Assembly (NCBI RefSeq): GCF_901000735.1
Contig: NC_081543.1
Span: 17,139,574 to 17,203,573, forward strand
DNA: 64,000 nucleotides
DNA from: Corylus avellana
Lineage: Eukaryota; Streptophyta; Magnoliopsida; Fagales; Betulaceae
Direction of reading: 5' to 3'
Shown: one piece after another, positions 36,209 through 49,400 of the stretch
Numbering within the stretch: the stretch's first letter is position 1
How the letters are laid out: each line of letters starts with the position of its first letter
The notes under the pieces: generated by a model
Database searches by the model: none
Seen by the model: only the letters and a program-made list of their open reading frames with translations
What the model was told of the DNA's origin: nothing
Translations under genes and position numbers: made by a program

Positions 36209-37485
36209 GTTCTTCTCTCATATTTTTTATTTAGGGAAAAATGCTTTAAAGGTTTTTCAGATATATTTTTTTTATTAAATCACTTTTTAAAGTATTAATT
36301 TATCAAATCACTCCTTAATGTATGTTCTATTATTAAATCATTCATTTTGTACATCTATTTTTTGAGTTTTTAAGAGAAATTATAACACTTGGGTGCAAGA
36401 CCGTATACATCATCTAGGGCTGTAAATAAACTAGTCCGTCCAACAACCCGTCCGACACTCGCTCGGCTAAGCTTGGCTCGAACCCGAGCTCGGTACTGTA
36501 GCAACCCACTCGTTAATCTTAAACCCGCTCGATTAATAAGTGATACATATCCAACTCACTCGACAAAACTTGATATGGGCTCATGAGCCTAGCTCGTTTA
36601 ACGCTCGTATAAAGTCAAACTCGACTCACTCGTCAGACTCGTTTTATATATATATAATTGGTTATATTATATGCATATTGAATAATATAAATGTATAAGA
36701 TTAATACTTAATCATATGATCTAATGGCAATTCAAATACTTAATTAATTATTCATGTACAATGACAATGTGATTCATATAATATCAAATTAAGTAATTGG
36801 CATTGGATTCACCAATGTGTTACTTATAACCACAATTGAAATTTTAATGTATTATCATTAGAATTTACATGATTATATCACATGATCGAGTGATCATTAA
36901 ATTATATGATTATATAATAACAAATTATACATGTTATAAGTCCATTTACGTTATAAATTATGATTATACATATATGATATATGCATATTGAATAATACAA
37001 ATGTATAAGATCAATATTTAATCATATGATTGAATAACAATTCAAATACGTAATCAATTATTTATGTATAATGACAATGTGATTCATATAATATTAAATT
37101 AAGTAATTGACATTAGATTCAACAATGTGTTACTTATAAATTTATAACCACAATTGAAGTATTAATGTATTATTATTAGAATTTACATGATTACATCACA
37201 TGATCAGTTGATCATTAAATCATATGATTATATACTAACAAATTATATATATATATATATAATATGACATAAGTATATAAATACATACTAATACAATAAT
37301 TAATTACATACTTACTTCCGATATATGTTACAAGTCCATATACATTGTAAATTATAATAATTATACATATATTACGTACAATGAGTTCGTGACAAAGGGC
37401 GTAGCTTGCCTACTGGCTACTCGACCTCAATAAAGTCCCAGTTTTGACCAAGAAATTCCTTGAAATCAGAACTTGATACACAAAG
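36209..37485. other. RBSK upstream region: hAT-like end and 309-bp tandem repeat
   Basis: At 36414 agggctgtaaataaactag plus ctcg-rich sequence to about 36650 looks like the end of a plant hAT-like non-autonomous element. From 36672 an AT-rich 309-bp unit (opening atgcatattgaataata) is repeated once in tandem at 36981. The second unit, ending in a TA run near 37260, stops about 220 bp before the RBSK start. The RBSK promoter should be in or just after this tandem repeat. Confidence 0.6.
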
Positions 37486-40400
37486 ATGAGTGGAATAGCA
37501 GTTTCACCATCAAACCATTGGCACCTCCAAACCCAAAACACCCCAACAAAACTAAGAAACAGAACAATCAATCCGAACTTATTTGTTCAATTCAAAAACA
37601 AGCAAAATCCATCAAATGGAAGACACCCAGTTCTCTCTTTTGCCATAGATCCCTCCAAGACACAAACCCCAATTGCCAGCACAAGCCCACCACCGCTTGT
37701 TGTTGTTGGATCAGCCAATGCGGACATCTATGTGGAGATTGATAGGCTGCCGCTGGAGGGTGAGACCATCTCAGCCAAGACTGGCCAGACGCTTGCTGGT
37801 GGCAAGGGTGCCAACCAGGCTGCCTGTGGTGGCAAGCTCTCTTACCCAACCTATTTTGTGGGGCAGGTGGGTGACGATGCTCATGGCAAGTTGATCACTG
37901 AGGCTCTGGAAAATGGTGGGGTGCGTCTGGATTATCTTAAAACTGTGGATGCTGCACCCACTGGGCATGCTGTGGTGATGCTCCAGCCTGATGGACAGAA
38001 CTCGATCATCATTGTTGGTGGTGCCAACATGAACTGTTGGCCTGAGCCCCTTCCTGAGAGGGAGTTGGAGGTGGTGAGGAATGCAGGGATTGTTTTGCTG
38101 CAGAGGGAGATTCCGGATTCGGTCAACATTCAGGTTGCTAAGGTCAGGATTTTGGAGCACTTAATTCTTGTTTTTAAAACGGTTTATCTTCAAAAATAGA
38201 TGTTTTAAGTTGTGCATGAGATTCTTAAGTTTCATTCTTTATATTTGCTGTTGTCTTACAATTTGGAATTTATGGTCACATTCTCTTGTTGCGCCTATTT
38301 TTAATTTGTTGTGCTCTTGCGTGATTTTTTCTAATAATAATCTACTAAAAGGTGATTCAATTTGAAATGCAAGAAAGTAAGATTACATATGTGAATCTCA
38401 TGCTTGTTCTGGTTTCTTTTTATAGAATGATAGATCATGGGATTTTTGTGGAATTTGAATCGGTATGACCTAATGTTTGTTACTTTGCGATTTTTTAATT
38501 CTGAAGACCAGGAAGCTTTAAATTTATGTGGTTCCGAGTTAAAGGGTTGGTTATTGAATCAGTGAGCTGGTGTAGCTCTGGTGATATATGAGTGTGTTAA
38601 ACAGAACATGAATATGTTGGATAAATCAAGGGCAGAGAATTATTTCGTTTAAGATGGATTGATAGTAGAAGAACTTAAAAATCTTCTATGACATTAACAG
38701 GAAGCAGCTTTTCAGTAAAAGAATGGAATTTGATCTTGACATTAAATTGGCACTTTGTACTTCATTTCAGAAAACAACTGAGCACCCACACATTTTTTCT
38801 TTCTTCACTAGTTCAATCGTTTTAGTAGAAATAATAAAGGATTTGATTTCTTAAGGAAAACCAAAATTGCAGTATACACATCTACCGGTGAAAAATGTAG
38901 GTGAGTGGATCTGGTATCTTTAGTATTTTCCTTTAGTAAATCATGATATTAGAGTGACTGGTGTTTTTTACTGAAGAAGGAAATTGAGATGATTTAAGAA
39001 AGATTCATCATCTGCATTTGGTTTTATCTATAGGGTTGTCATCTGTTTGGTTGTGGCTTTGTAGTCTTTTTGGTGCTTCGACCCATATACTCTCTGGCTG
39101 CATCGATTTTCATATAGTACCTTCAGCTTATATTTGTTGGTCTTTCTTCACGGAGAGGCCAGTGGTCTTTTTAAGAAGATGACTCATAAGTTAAACCTGA
39201 TGAATATTTTAAATATTTTCACTGATGAATTGTTGAGTTGTATGTTCATGGAGAAACTATGGGTATTGGTCTAAGCAGACCCTAATTGAGTTATTATATC
39301 TTGCTGTCTCGCATATCCTTTCAGTACAAAATTCTTTGAGCACATCATGTTTGTGGTGCCAGCATGAAGAGTAGTAATGAGTAGGGAAAGATGGAAGCGA
39401 GTTGAATTTTCAAGGATTAGTGGATCCAACCAATGAGGTCTAGCTCAATGGCACCAACTCTCCTTGTATTACCATGCCTTGGATTTCAGATGAGTTAATT
39501 GAATTCAAAGTCGACTGCACAAAGTTGACTTTGTTCAAGAAGAAGTTTCTTGGTTGCCATCTAAGACGGGAAAATAAACCAACTGCTGAAACATGGGAAG
39601 CTTTTCGGGAAAAGCTTCTGTTTGTTAACTGGTGAAAATTGTTTGTTTTTTTTTAATGCTGGTTGGCCCTTAAGAACAGGTTATCAACAATGGACAGGTT
39701 GGCTCAATGGGGTTATTCTGTAGATAAATATGATTATTTTTGCAAAAGTAAGATTAAATGTAGAGGAGCATTTTGCTCTTTTTTGTAAAGAATAGCAAGC
39801 ACTGATTAGAAAATGCTTAATTAGTTGGCAAGCTCAATTCTGGGAAGAAGAATTGAAGTGGGCAGCAAGAAAACTGAAAAGGAAAAAGTTTCCATGTCAT
39901 TTGGCCTGGATTGCTACTATTTACCAGTTCTGGTTAGAGATGAAAGCTAGAGTTCATAATGGTAGAATTCATAGTGTGGACGAAATATTTAGGATGATCA
40001 TAGCGGCTGTTAGAGATAAACTATCATCCTGCACAAAATTCAAGAATCCAACCAAATACATAGAAGTGGTGCAAATGTAATACTCACTCAACAATGTTTC
40101 CATATAACTAAATGTTTTTTTTTTGGGTATATTGGAAGGATTAGTTTTTAGTTTTTTTATCTGTTTATTTGCTCCTAATATATTTTAGTTCCAAGGGTTG
40201 TAATCAACCTGAGTATTGAATGTTCAAGCTTGGTTCATTTAATCTTATTTTGAACATGAGTCAAGCTGGATCTTGTCACCGAGTTAGATAATCGATTCAA
40301 ACTTGATTCATTTATTTTTTGAACAAACTCGAGCTTGTTAACGAGCTGCTTAATTAACTTATTCATAACTTATGTAATAGTAAATATCGTCATTGTTTAT

Positions 40401-43400
40401 ATATTTTTTTTGTAAATCCATGCCAATCATTAGTTACCTTATTATTGTTAAGATTATATCATTTGAGTGAATTAAAGAAATTAATTTTTATTTGTAAACT
40501 GGTAAAAATTAACTTCACCAACCTTTTATTTGTAATAAATCGTATTTAATTTTTTATTATGAAATGAACTACTTATATTATATCTTATAACCTTATCCAC
40601 AATCTTAAAACAATCGAATCTTGAGTGTATAAGCATGTTTTGTAGTGTATATATATATAGGGGCACACTCTCACATTCATTATACATCATGCATATGTGT
40701 ATATTTACACACACCCACATGTGTTGTATATTTTATATCAAGATTTACAATTACAAGTGTTCAAGTTATAACAATCACATTAAAAAGAGATTTTTCTTTT
40801 ATCTTGTAAGTACTTTAGATGCTCTCATTAAAAAGTTAAAAATAATTACTATAAGCAGTAATGAAAAATGAAGTTATACGAATTTATATGAGCTTGTATG
40901 AGTCGAGCCGAATTTATGTGAGTTTGCCTCGTTTAATAAACAGTTATAAATTTTTGTTCAAGCTCGATTTATTATGGCCCCATTGCCTATTGGAGTAAAG
41001 CCAATTTCTTGCAAGTGGGTATACAAGGTGAAGCAACGAAGTGATGGATCACTCAAACGGGCAGGATTGGTTGCAAATGCTTTCTTACAGCAGTCTTGGC
41101 GTCTATGGTAGATGGGTGTAAAAACTGCCTTTTTTTCAAATCAAGCTCGAGTTGAGTTTATGTGAGTCGAGTTCAAGTTGTTTATCCACACCTTGGTTCA
41201 TTTACAGCCCTATTTACTGCCATAGAAGTTGGATGAGTTTAGCTTACATGAATTGTTTGTTTGCAGCTAAGATGCTTATTGCTTTTTTGTTGGTATACCA
41301 GCTTTGTATCTTTCTTTTGGCTGAATAAAATCTTCATTCATCCCAAAAAGAGGAAAAACAAAACTTTGAAAATACAAAGTGTTAGTTCTTGTGTTGGCTG
41401 AATTCGGTTCCAAAATGCAGAGACTACTGTTCACGGGCTCAAACACTGATATAGAATGCTTAGAATCCAATCTCCACCGTTCATAATGTGGAGAAGTTAA
41501 ATTCCGCATAAATTGTGATAAACAAGTTTTTGGAGTAGTTAAGCGCTTTTCACAAAGTACAAATAAAAAAAGAAACGTAATGAAATTTAACATCATGAAT
41601 GTCCTTTTGAAGTACTTGGAGGCATCTACTTAGAGGGGGACTGGGAAGCACAATCCCTCCAAGCACGCTTCATTCTCCCTAAGTGTTTCCCATTACTATA
41701 TGCCATACCCTTCAGCCTAGTTCCTGTTATTTGAGAGTTCAATTCCACCTTAGAACCACAACTCACTGTGCTTTAAATGTATAGTTTTTTGAGGACATTA
41801 CTTTCTGCCCCTAAATGAACATGATGAAAGCAGAAGTGTTTACAATTAGAGAATGCAAAATCTAATTGACATGCTTCCTCAAGTTGTTATTGAACTCCTT
41901 AAAAGGAATGGATACCTGGTATTTTATATTCACCATAAGCTGGTGGATAGTTGTCTTTGTCTATATCTGATGTGATCTTTTGTGGTGTACCTTATCTTGC
42001 TTGGAAACCACTCAGAATGAAAATGCATCTTGAGTAGAATATTTGTTTCAAAGGTTTATCATGCATCGTTGGACTCTATTTCTCCTTCTTTACTTCATCT
42101 CGGGGATTGTTAACAACTTTTTCCTTCTTTACTTCGTCTCCTTCTTAGCTATTCTCTTGTTCCTTCTATGTTGTCATTCAAAGGCTCAACTACTTTCTTT
42201 TTAGTAATGTATTTTAATCTCATGGAAGTAGTTGGAAAAGATTCTTATATGGATCCTAGATAGCAAATTTGCAATTCCAAGTAGGGCTGAGCGCCGCCTT
42301 GTAGGGTTGGCATTTGGTTGCTATCAACAGTCTTTAGTAGCCATGTTTTATTACTGTTAGAAGAATGTATTAGGGTTTGAGGGTATTTTAGTCTTTGTCA
42401 TAATTATTTCAGCTTATATAATAATATGTTTGAGGTAGGCTACGTAACACAATATACGAGCCTCCTCTTCTTGTCTAACTTTTTCCATGCAAACCTATTG
42501 ACATGGTATCAGAGCCTAGGGTTTATACCTTTGCTTGATAGTGATATTTATCTCCGTTCATTTTTTTTCTTCTTCCTTTTATCTTTCCTTTCTCTCTCGC
42601 CCCATTCCTCCTACTACTGATTGAAGGAGTTTTTTTGGGCTTTCATGCCCGTGGAAGGAGATGGTGCCGAGTTCACTGTCGTCAATGGTGTGATCTCACC
42701 ATCATCTCCATGGTAGGATCTGGGTTCGTGGTTGTTGGCAGACTTGGTTTAACCAGTGGAATTGCACTCGTGACTGCTGGGTTTTAAGTAGGCATCGTCG
42801 TCATTGTTGGTGGTTGGTTGGTGTAGTCGATCGGTTTGGTCTGTGGCGGCTGATACGCTTTGTGGTGGCCGGAGACGGGGTTTGTGATCCACGGCAGATC
42901 TATTCGTCAAAGTCGGAGCAGTCTGGGTCTCGCCGGCGTGTGGTTGACGTAGCGGAAGACTAAGGTAATTAATCAGAGAGCAGCGTCTTTGATTCTGCAA
43001 GGAGAAGCGTTTTCGTCTTCTACCCAAAAAGATAAAAACAAGCTCGCAGGCTAAAAGAAAGATAAAACTCCGCAAAGTATTTGAGAGATATTTCTCTGAT
43101 TTGATAATAATTCAATTGATTTCTTTACATAATAAGCTAGCTTATTTATAGAACAAAAATACTTGTAGAGAAAGTAAACCTAATCTTAGTAGTAATAGTA
43201 AACCTAATCCTAATAAGGAAAGGAAAATAATTAAAGTAAATATAACCCTATTAAGGAAAGGAAATAAAGTCCTAATAAAATAAAATAAATCATAATATAA
43301 AATTGACAATCAGCGGGAATCGTGATAATCTTTCATTTTGTACTTTCATTGTCTGAGAACGGATAAAATTCTGATCAAGCGGTACTGCTCCAATATTATT

Positions 43401-46400
43401 TTTGATATTTTCCTTATTTTTCGTTTTTACCGAAAGTATAGGTAAATATTGTCCTATATCAGTGGTCGAAGCAGTCTGGGTGTCGCCGGCACGGTCTAAC
43501 TGTTGCCGGAGCAGTTTGGGTCTCGCCGGCATGGTCTGAGTGTCGCTGGCAACCTTCCGGTGATTTTGTGGAGAAGACGATGGGTGTTTGGTTACTGGTG
43601 TTCGCTGTTCTCTATTCGAGATAAGGATATCCCAACTTCAAATCGGGATAAGGTTATCTGTGGTTCGGATTAGACCGGTTCAGGGCATTTTCCATCCGGT
43701 TCAGCCCTGTTCCGGTCATTCCACTTCTGGTTCAGGCCATTTTGCAGCCGGTTCAGCCCTATTCCGACCATTCACTTCCTGTTCAGCCCTGTTCAGGTTG
43801 GTTTTTTGCCTTTTTTCTTTCGGTTCTGCCTTGGGTTTGAGTTTTTAAGGGCTGGTGTTGCTTCGGTTTGGGGCTGTTTTATGAGTTTTTGCCTCTGTCT
43901 ACGTTGTATTTCGTTCTTTGGTGGGATCTTGTAGTTTGTTTTTGGTATTGATAAGCACTGTCACCACATTATGGCTCCTAACCCAGATTTAATTACTTCT
44001 GCTTCAATGGGTCCTACTCCTATGACACATGTGAAACTAAATGGAAAAAATTATGGTTATTGGTCACGATCTGTGGAAGTATACTTGAGAGGGAAAGGTC
44101 TATATTCTCATTTGCAAATAGGGAAACCCCCGGCAAATCTGGAAAATAGCTCCACGAGCCGTTGGGACTAGGCCGACAATCAAATTATAACTCTTATGTT
44201 GAATAGTATTAAGCCTCACATTGGATCCTCGTGTCTCTATCTTCCTACTGCTAAAGCAATTTGGGATCATCTCGAGCATATGTATTCTGGTACTGGGAAC
44301 GTCACTCGGATTTATGAGGTGTGTAAACAATACTTTGGCTTGAGCAAGGTACCCAAACTGTCGATGAGTACTACAATCAGGTTATGGCCATTTGTCAGGA
44401 AAGAGACATGTATCAACCGCTCTCTACTGACTTTAAAAAAATGGAAAAGCAACGTCAAGATGTGGATATGGTTCGGTTCCTTCTCGACTTGAAACCTGAG
44501 TATGAGTCTGTTCGTGCGCAGATTTTGGGTAGTTTCGACCTCCCATTGCTCCCTGAGGTTTTCTCTCCACTTCAACGTGCAACTATTACTAATCATGGTT
44601 CTCTATTGAGCATGGAACATAATGGTGATTGTGCGTCTTTTATTGCTGCTCGTGGTAGTTATGGTAGTTCCCGTGGGGGACATGGCGGTCGTGGTTTTCA
44701 TGGTGGACGTGATTATCAGGGTGGTGGTCGCATTGGAGGTCGTGGGCCTCGCAAATGCACTCATTGTGGTCGTACTAATCATTCTGTGGATTTTTGTTGG
44801 GATTTACATGGCGCACCATCTGGTTTTGCCAATCAGGTTGCTTCTCACGATGATTCTCCAGCCCCATCTGGACCACGTGTGGGCTCGAGCTCACATTTCG
44901 AGAATGATTTGATCTCCATTCCGAAAGATGAGTATGCTCAGTTCTTAGCCCATAAGCGGGTTTCTACCTCATCCACTACTACTCTTGCTCAGTCAAGTAC
45001 TGCATCTCACTGTCTTTTATCCTCCACTAGCGACCTGTGGGTTATCGATTCTGGCGCCAATGACCATATGACTGGTTCGTCTACTTTCCTCTCTAATTAT
45101 CATCCTGTTGCTACCCCTAAAAGTGTCACCCTAGCTAATGGTTCCCTCTCCAAAGTGGTCGGCTCAGGCACTACCCATTTTAGTCCTGATATTGAGTTGT
45201 TGTCTGTTTTACATGTTCCTGGATTTCCTTTTAATTTGTTATCTATTAGTAAAATTACAAAAGTCCTTAATTGTTTCGTTAGTTTTTACCCTTCTTTGTG
45301 TATTTTTCAGGATCTCAAGACGAGGAGGATGATTGGTATGGGGCATGAAGTTGATGGACTATATTATCTGGATCTAGCACCTACACCTCCCTCTCGTGCT
45401 TTGCAGTCATCAGCCTCCGCTCTTTAGTGGCATTGTCGCCTTGGTCATCCTTCCCTCTCTACGTTGAAGCATCAAGTCCCGAGTCTTCGTCATCAATTGT
45501 CTGTGTCTTGCGAAGCTTGTCAACTTAGTAAGCATCATCGTGCCTCGTTTCTATCACGAGTTGTTCCTAGAGTTTCTAGTCCTTTTGAGTTAGTTCATTC
45601 TGATGTATGGGGTCCCATTACTACAGTGTCCAATAAATTTCCTTATTTTGTTACTTTTGTGGATGATTTTTCTCGTATGACATGGTTATTTTCAATGAAA
45701 AATCGTTCCGAGTTATTTTCTATTTTCCAATCTTTCGCAATATGATTAAGACTCAATTTGCTCAGAAAATTCGTATTTTGTGTTCAGATAATGCTAAAGA
45801 ATATATGTCTCATTCTTTTGCCTCTTATTTGTCTGATAAATGCATTATCCATCAAACCTTGTGTGCTCACACTCCACAACAAAATGGTGTGGCTCAACAT
45901 AAGAATCGTCATTTATTAGATGTCGCACGTTGTCTCTTGTCTCATATGCATGTTCCTAAACATTTTTGGACTGAGGCTGTTCTCACTGCTTGTTATTTAG
46001 TTAATAGGATGCCCTCCTCGATCTTAGAAGGGGCCTCTCATCATTCTCTTTTATATCCTTCTTCATCCCCGTTCTCCTTGCCACTGAAGGTATTTGGGCG
46101 TGTTGGCTATGTTCATAATTTGGCCCTGGTTTTGATAAGCTTGACCCTCGTGCTACTAAATGTGTCTTTCTTGGGTATTCCATAACCCAGAAGGGCTACC
46201 GTTGCTATAGTCCGGTCCTTCGACGCTACTTCACGTGCGCTGATGTTACCTTTGATGAGTCTCTCCCCTATTTTCCTGCTATTCCTTCTTTGAGCGACTC
46301 TTCCCTTGCACTTGATGCTGTGTCTCTTCCGCTGCATGTCCCCCTTCCCTTGCTTCCCCACTCACATGCTCCTCTCCAGGTTTATCAACGTCGGCCCCGA

Positions 46401-49400
46401 CACTCTGCTCGTGCTCCGCCACCATCATCCTTATCGTCAAAAGATCTGGTGCTCCCACCTCCATTCGACCACTTGCCTATTGCAATATGGAAAGGTACAC
46501 GTTCTTGCACCACCCAACATCCTATCAGTCAATTTGTATCCACTAGTTCTTTATCTCCTTCATTGTCCTTGTTTTGTTTCCCATCTCTCTAGTATTTCCA
46601 TTCCAAAGACAGTGCAAGCTGTATTATCTGACTCTGGTTGGAGGCAAGCTATGGAATTGGAAATGAAGGCCTTGCATCATAATGGAACGTGGGAGCTGGT
46701 TCCCTTACCACCTAATAAGAAGACTGTTGGTTGTAAATGGGTCTACACAGTTAAATTTCATCCTGATGGGTCGGTTGAACGGTTGAAAGCTCAGCTGGTT
46801 GCTATGGGTTATACACAGACATATGGTATTGATTACGATGATACTTTTTCTCCAGTAGCTAAAATTTCTTCTGTTTGTGTTCTTATTTCCTTGGCTACTA
46901 ATCTTGATTGGCCATTGTTTCAATTGGATGTCAAAAATGCCGTCTTACATGGCGACTTGTGTGAGGAAGTTTATATGGAGCAACCACCTGGGTTTGTTGC
47001 TCAGGGGGAGTCTCAGGGCTATGTTTGCAAATTAAGAAAGACATTGTATGGTCTCAAGCAATCACCGCGGGCATGGTTTGGAAAGTTCTCTGAAGCAGTA
47101 TTGAAGTTTGGTCTTCAGAGATGTCAGATGGATCCTTCAGTATTTCACTTGCATACTAGTGCAGGCTATATCCTTCTTGTGGTATATGTAGATGATATCG
47201 TTATTACTAGAGATGATTCAGGAGGCATTGCCCGATTAAAGCAATTTCTCCAAGAACAATTTCATACAAAGGATTTGGGCAAACTTCGATATTTTCTAGG
47301 TATTGAAGTTGCTAGATCTCAAACAGGTATCAACTTATCTCAGAGAAAGTATGCACTTGATTTATTAGAAGAAATAGGTCTTTTGGACTCTCGACCTGTT
47401 GATGTTCTAATGGATCCAAATAAGAAATTACTGAAGGGTGAAGGTGAATTATTTGAAGATCCTGGCAAGTATCATCGTCTAGTTGGGAAGTTGAACTATC
47501 TTACTATCACCAGGCCGAATATTTCATATGCAGTTAGTGTTGTGAGTCAGTTCTTAGAGGCTCCTTGGGTTTCACATTGGGAAGCTATTACTCGCATTAT
47601 TCGGTATTTGAAGAGACAACCTGGTCTAGGGATATTGTATAGACCGAATGGACATCTTAGGGTCGAAGGTTTTACTGATGCAGATTGAGCAGGTTCTCCT
47701 TCAGATAGACGGTCTACTACAGGATATTGCACATTCTTTGGCGGTAATCTTGTAACTTGGAAGAGTAAGAAACAGACAGTGGTGGCAAGATCTAGTGCTG
47801 AAGCAGAGTACAGGGCAATGGCTCATACAGCTATTGAGTTGACATGGTTACAACACTTTCTACAGGAGATTGGTTTCTCAGCTCCTACTCCTATCCCGTT
47901 ATCTTGTGATAACCAGGCTGCTATACATATTGCATCTAACCCAGTGTTTCATGAGAGGACTAAACATATTGAGGTCGATTGTCATTATGTCCGAGACAAA
48001 ATACTCAATGGAGATATATCTACAGCATTTGTGAAGTCTGGAGACCAGTTAGCTGATATGTTTACAAAATCTTTGTGTCGTAACCGGTCAGAATTTATTT
48101 GTTCCAAGCTAGGTTTATATGATATATATGCTCCAGCTTGAGGGGGAGTGTTAGAAGAATGTATTAGGGTTTGAGGGTATTTTAGTCTTTGTCATAATTA
48201 TTTCAGCTTATATAATAATATGTTTGAGGTAGGCCACGTAACACAATATACGAGCCTCCTCTTCTTCTCTAACTTTTTCCATGCAAACCTATTGACAATT
48301 ACCGAGCCGGCTGTTGGTAGCCATATTTTAGTATTGAGTCGAACGAACCATGGTCAGTCTGCGAACCACACTAACCCCAACATTCAGTCGGTTTGAGAGA
48401 GAGAGAAGTAGTTAAAAAACAGTGTCCATTGCCCACCACTTTGATGAGATTAGATCTTAACATTCCAAAACTTGGAATGAGCTTTTAGGATCTTCTAGGA
48501 TCTCCAGAATGGTGGCAAACCATGTTCCTCCACTACACTTTCATATCAACTCTGCATCATTTCTTATAAAAGATTCATAAATTGAGCATGAAGACCTTCT
48601 TCACGGTATATATCTAATATATGTATGTAAAAGTCATTTGGTTGGTAAAGTCGATTCCACCAACACCCCTTAGGGTTACTACCAACACAATGGTGGTCAG
48701 TAGCCCTTCACTTGTACTGACTAATTGGTGAGAATCATTTGAAACTGACCAAAACTAGTCGGTTTGGTCAGTACCATGGGGTACCCAATGGTAATGACCT
48801 GCTGAGCATCCCTAATTCTAAGTTTTTTACAAATTGATTGCAAGATAATATATGTATTTGCATATTCTATCCTAACCGACAAGTGGATCTTTTGAACTTT
48901 GAAACTAATGATGTAGTTTATAATCCATTTATGTGTGCAGCATATGCTTATACGCGGAATTCCTTTAGTATGATTGTGGAAATATGGATTCTCATGAACC
49001 TCTGATGTGAGCTGCTGCTTACCTTATGTGCTTGATTTTATCATCATTCCCCTGGCCACCCTCAACCCTCTCCCCCGCCCCCCAAAACAAAAAAAAGAAA
49101 AAGAAAAAGACTTCTCTAACTTTCCAGGTCTGCATCTTGGTTCTTCTGAACTGCTTCTATTTCAGCTAATTCTCTGGCAGTTCAATTTTTCCTTTTTTCT
49201 ACATTTTTCATTAGATATTTATATCCTTTTTGTTAAATTTATCTCTAGGTCGTTTTTTTTTTTTTTTTTTTTTCCCACTTTAAGTTGCTTCCTGTTTTGC
49301 CTCTAATTCTTTATTGCATGATCTGATACAACATTCTTTGTTCAGGCTGCAAGGAGTGCTGGTGTTCCAGTCATCATGGATGCTGGGGGAATGGATGCAC

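Larger units (their letters stand above)
42355..48297 (+). mobile_element. Copia LTR retrotransposon in RBSK intron 1
   Basis: Complete structure: 149-bp LTRs (42355-42503 and 48149-48297), primer-binding site, gag-pol and polypurine tract, flanked by the 5-bp target duplication attac (42350-42354 and 48298-48302). Domain order gag, protease, integrase, reverse transcriptase, RNase H identifies Copia. It carries a solo LTR in its leader (42945-43461). The coding region is broken (see 43971-48141). It is in sense orientation to RBSK and must be spliced out with the intron. Confidence 0.95.

Noticed and set aside
44622..44912. Val/Leu-rich 96-codon frame resembling a membrane protein
   Set aside because: Off-frame reading of the Gly/Arg-rich part of Copia gag.
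46001..46464. Minus-strand frames of 60-82 codons, also at 50997-51460
   Set aside because: Antisense of Copia integrase and linker; repeated by the haplotype duplication.
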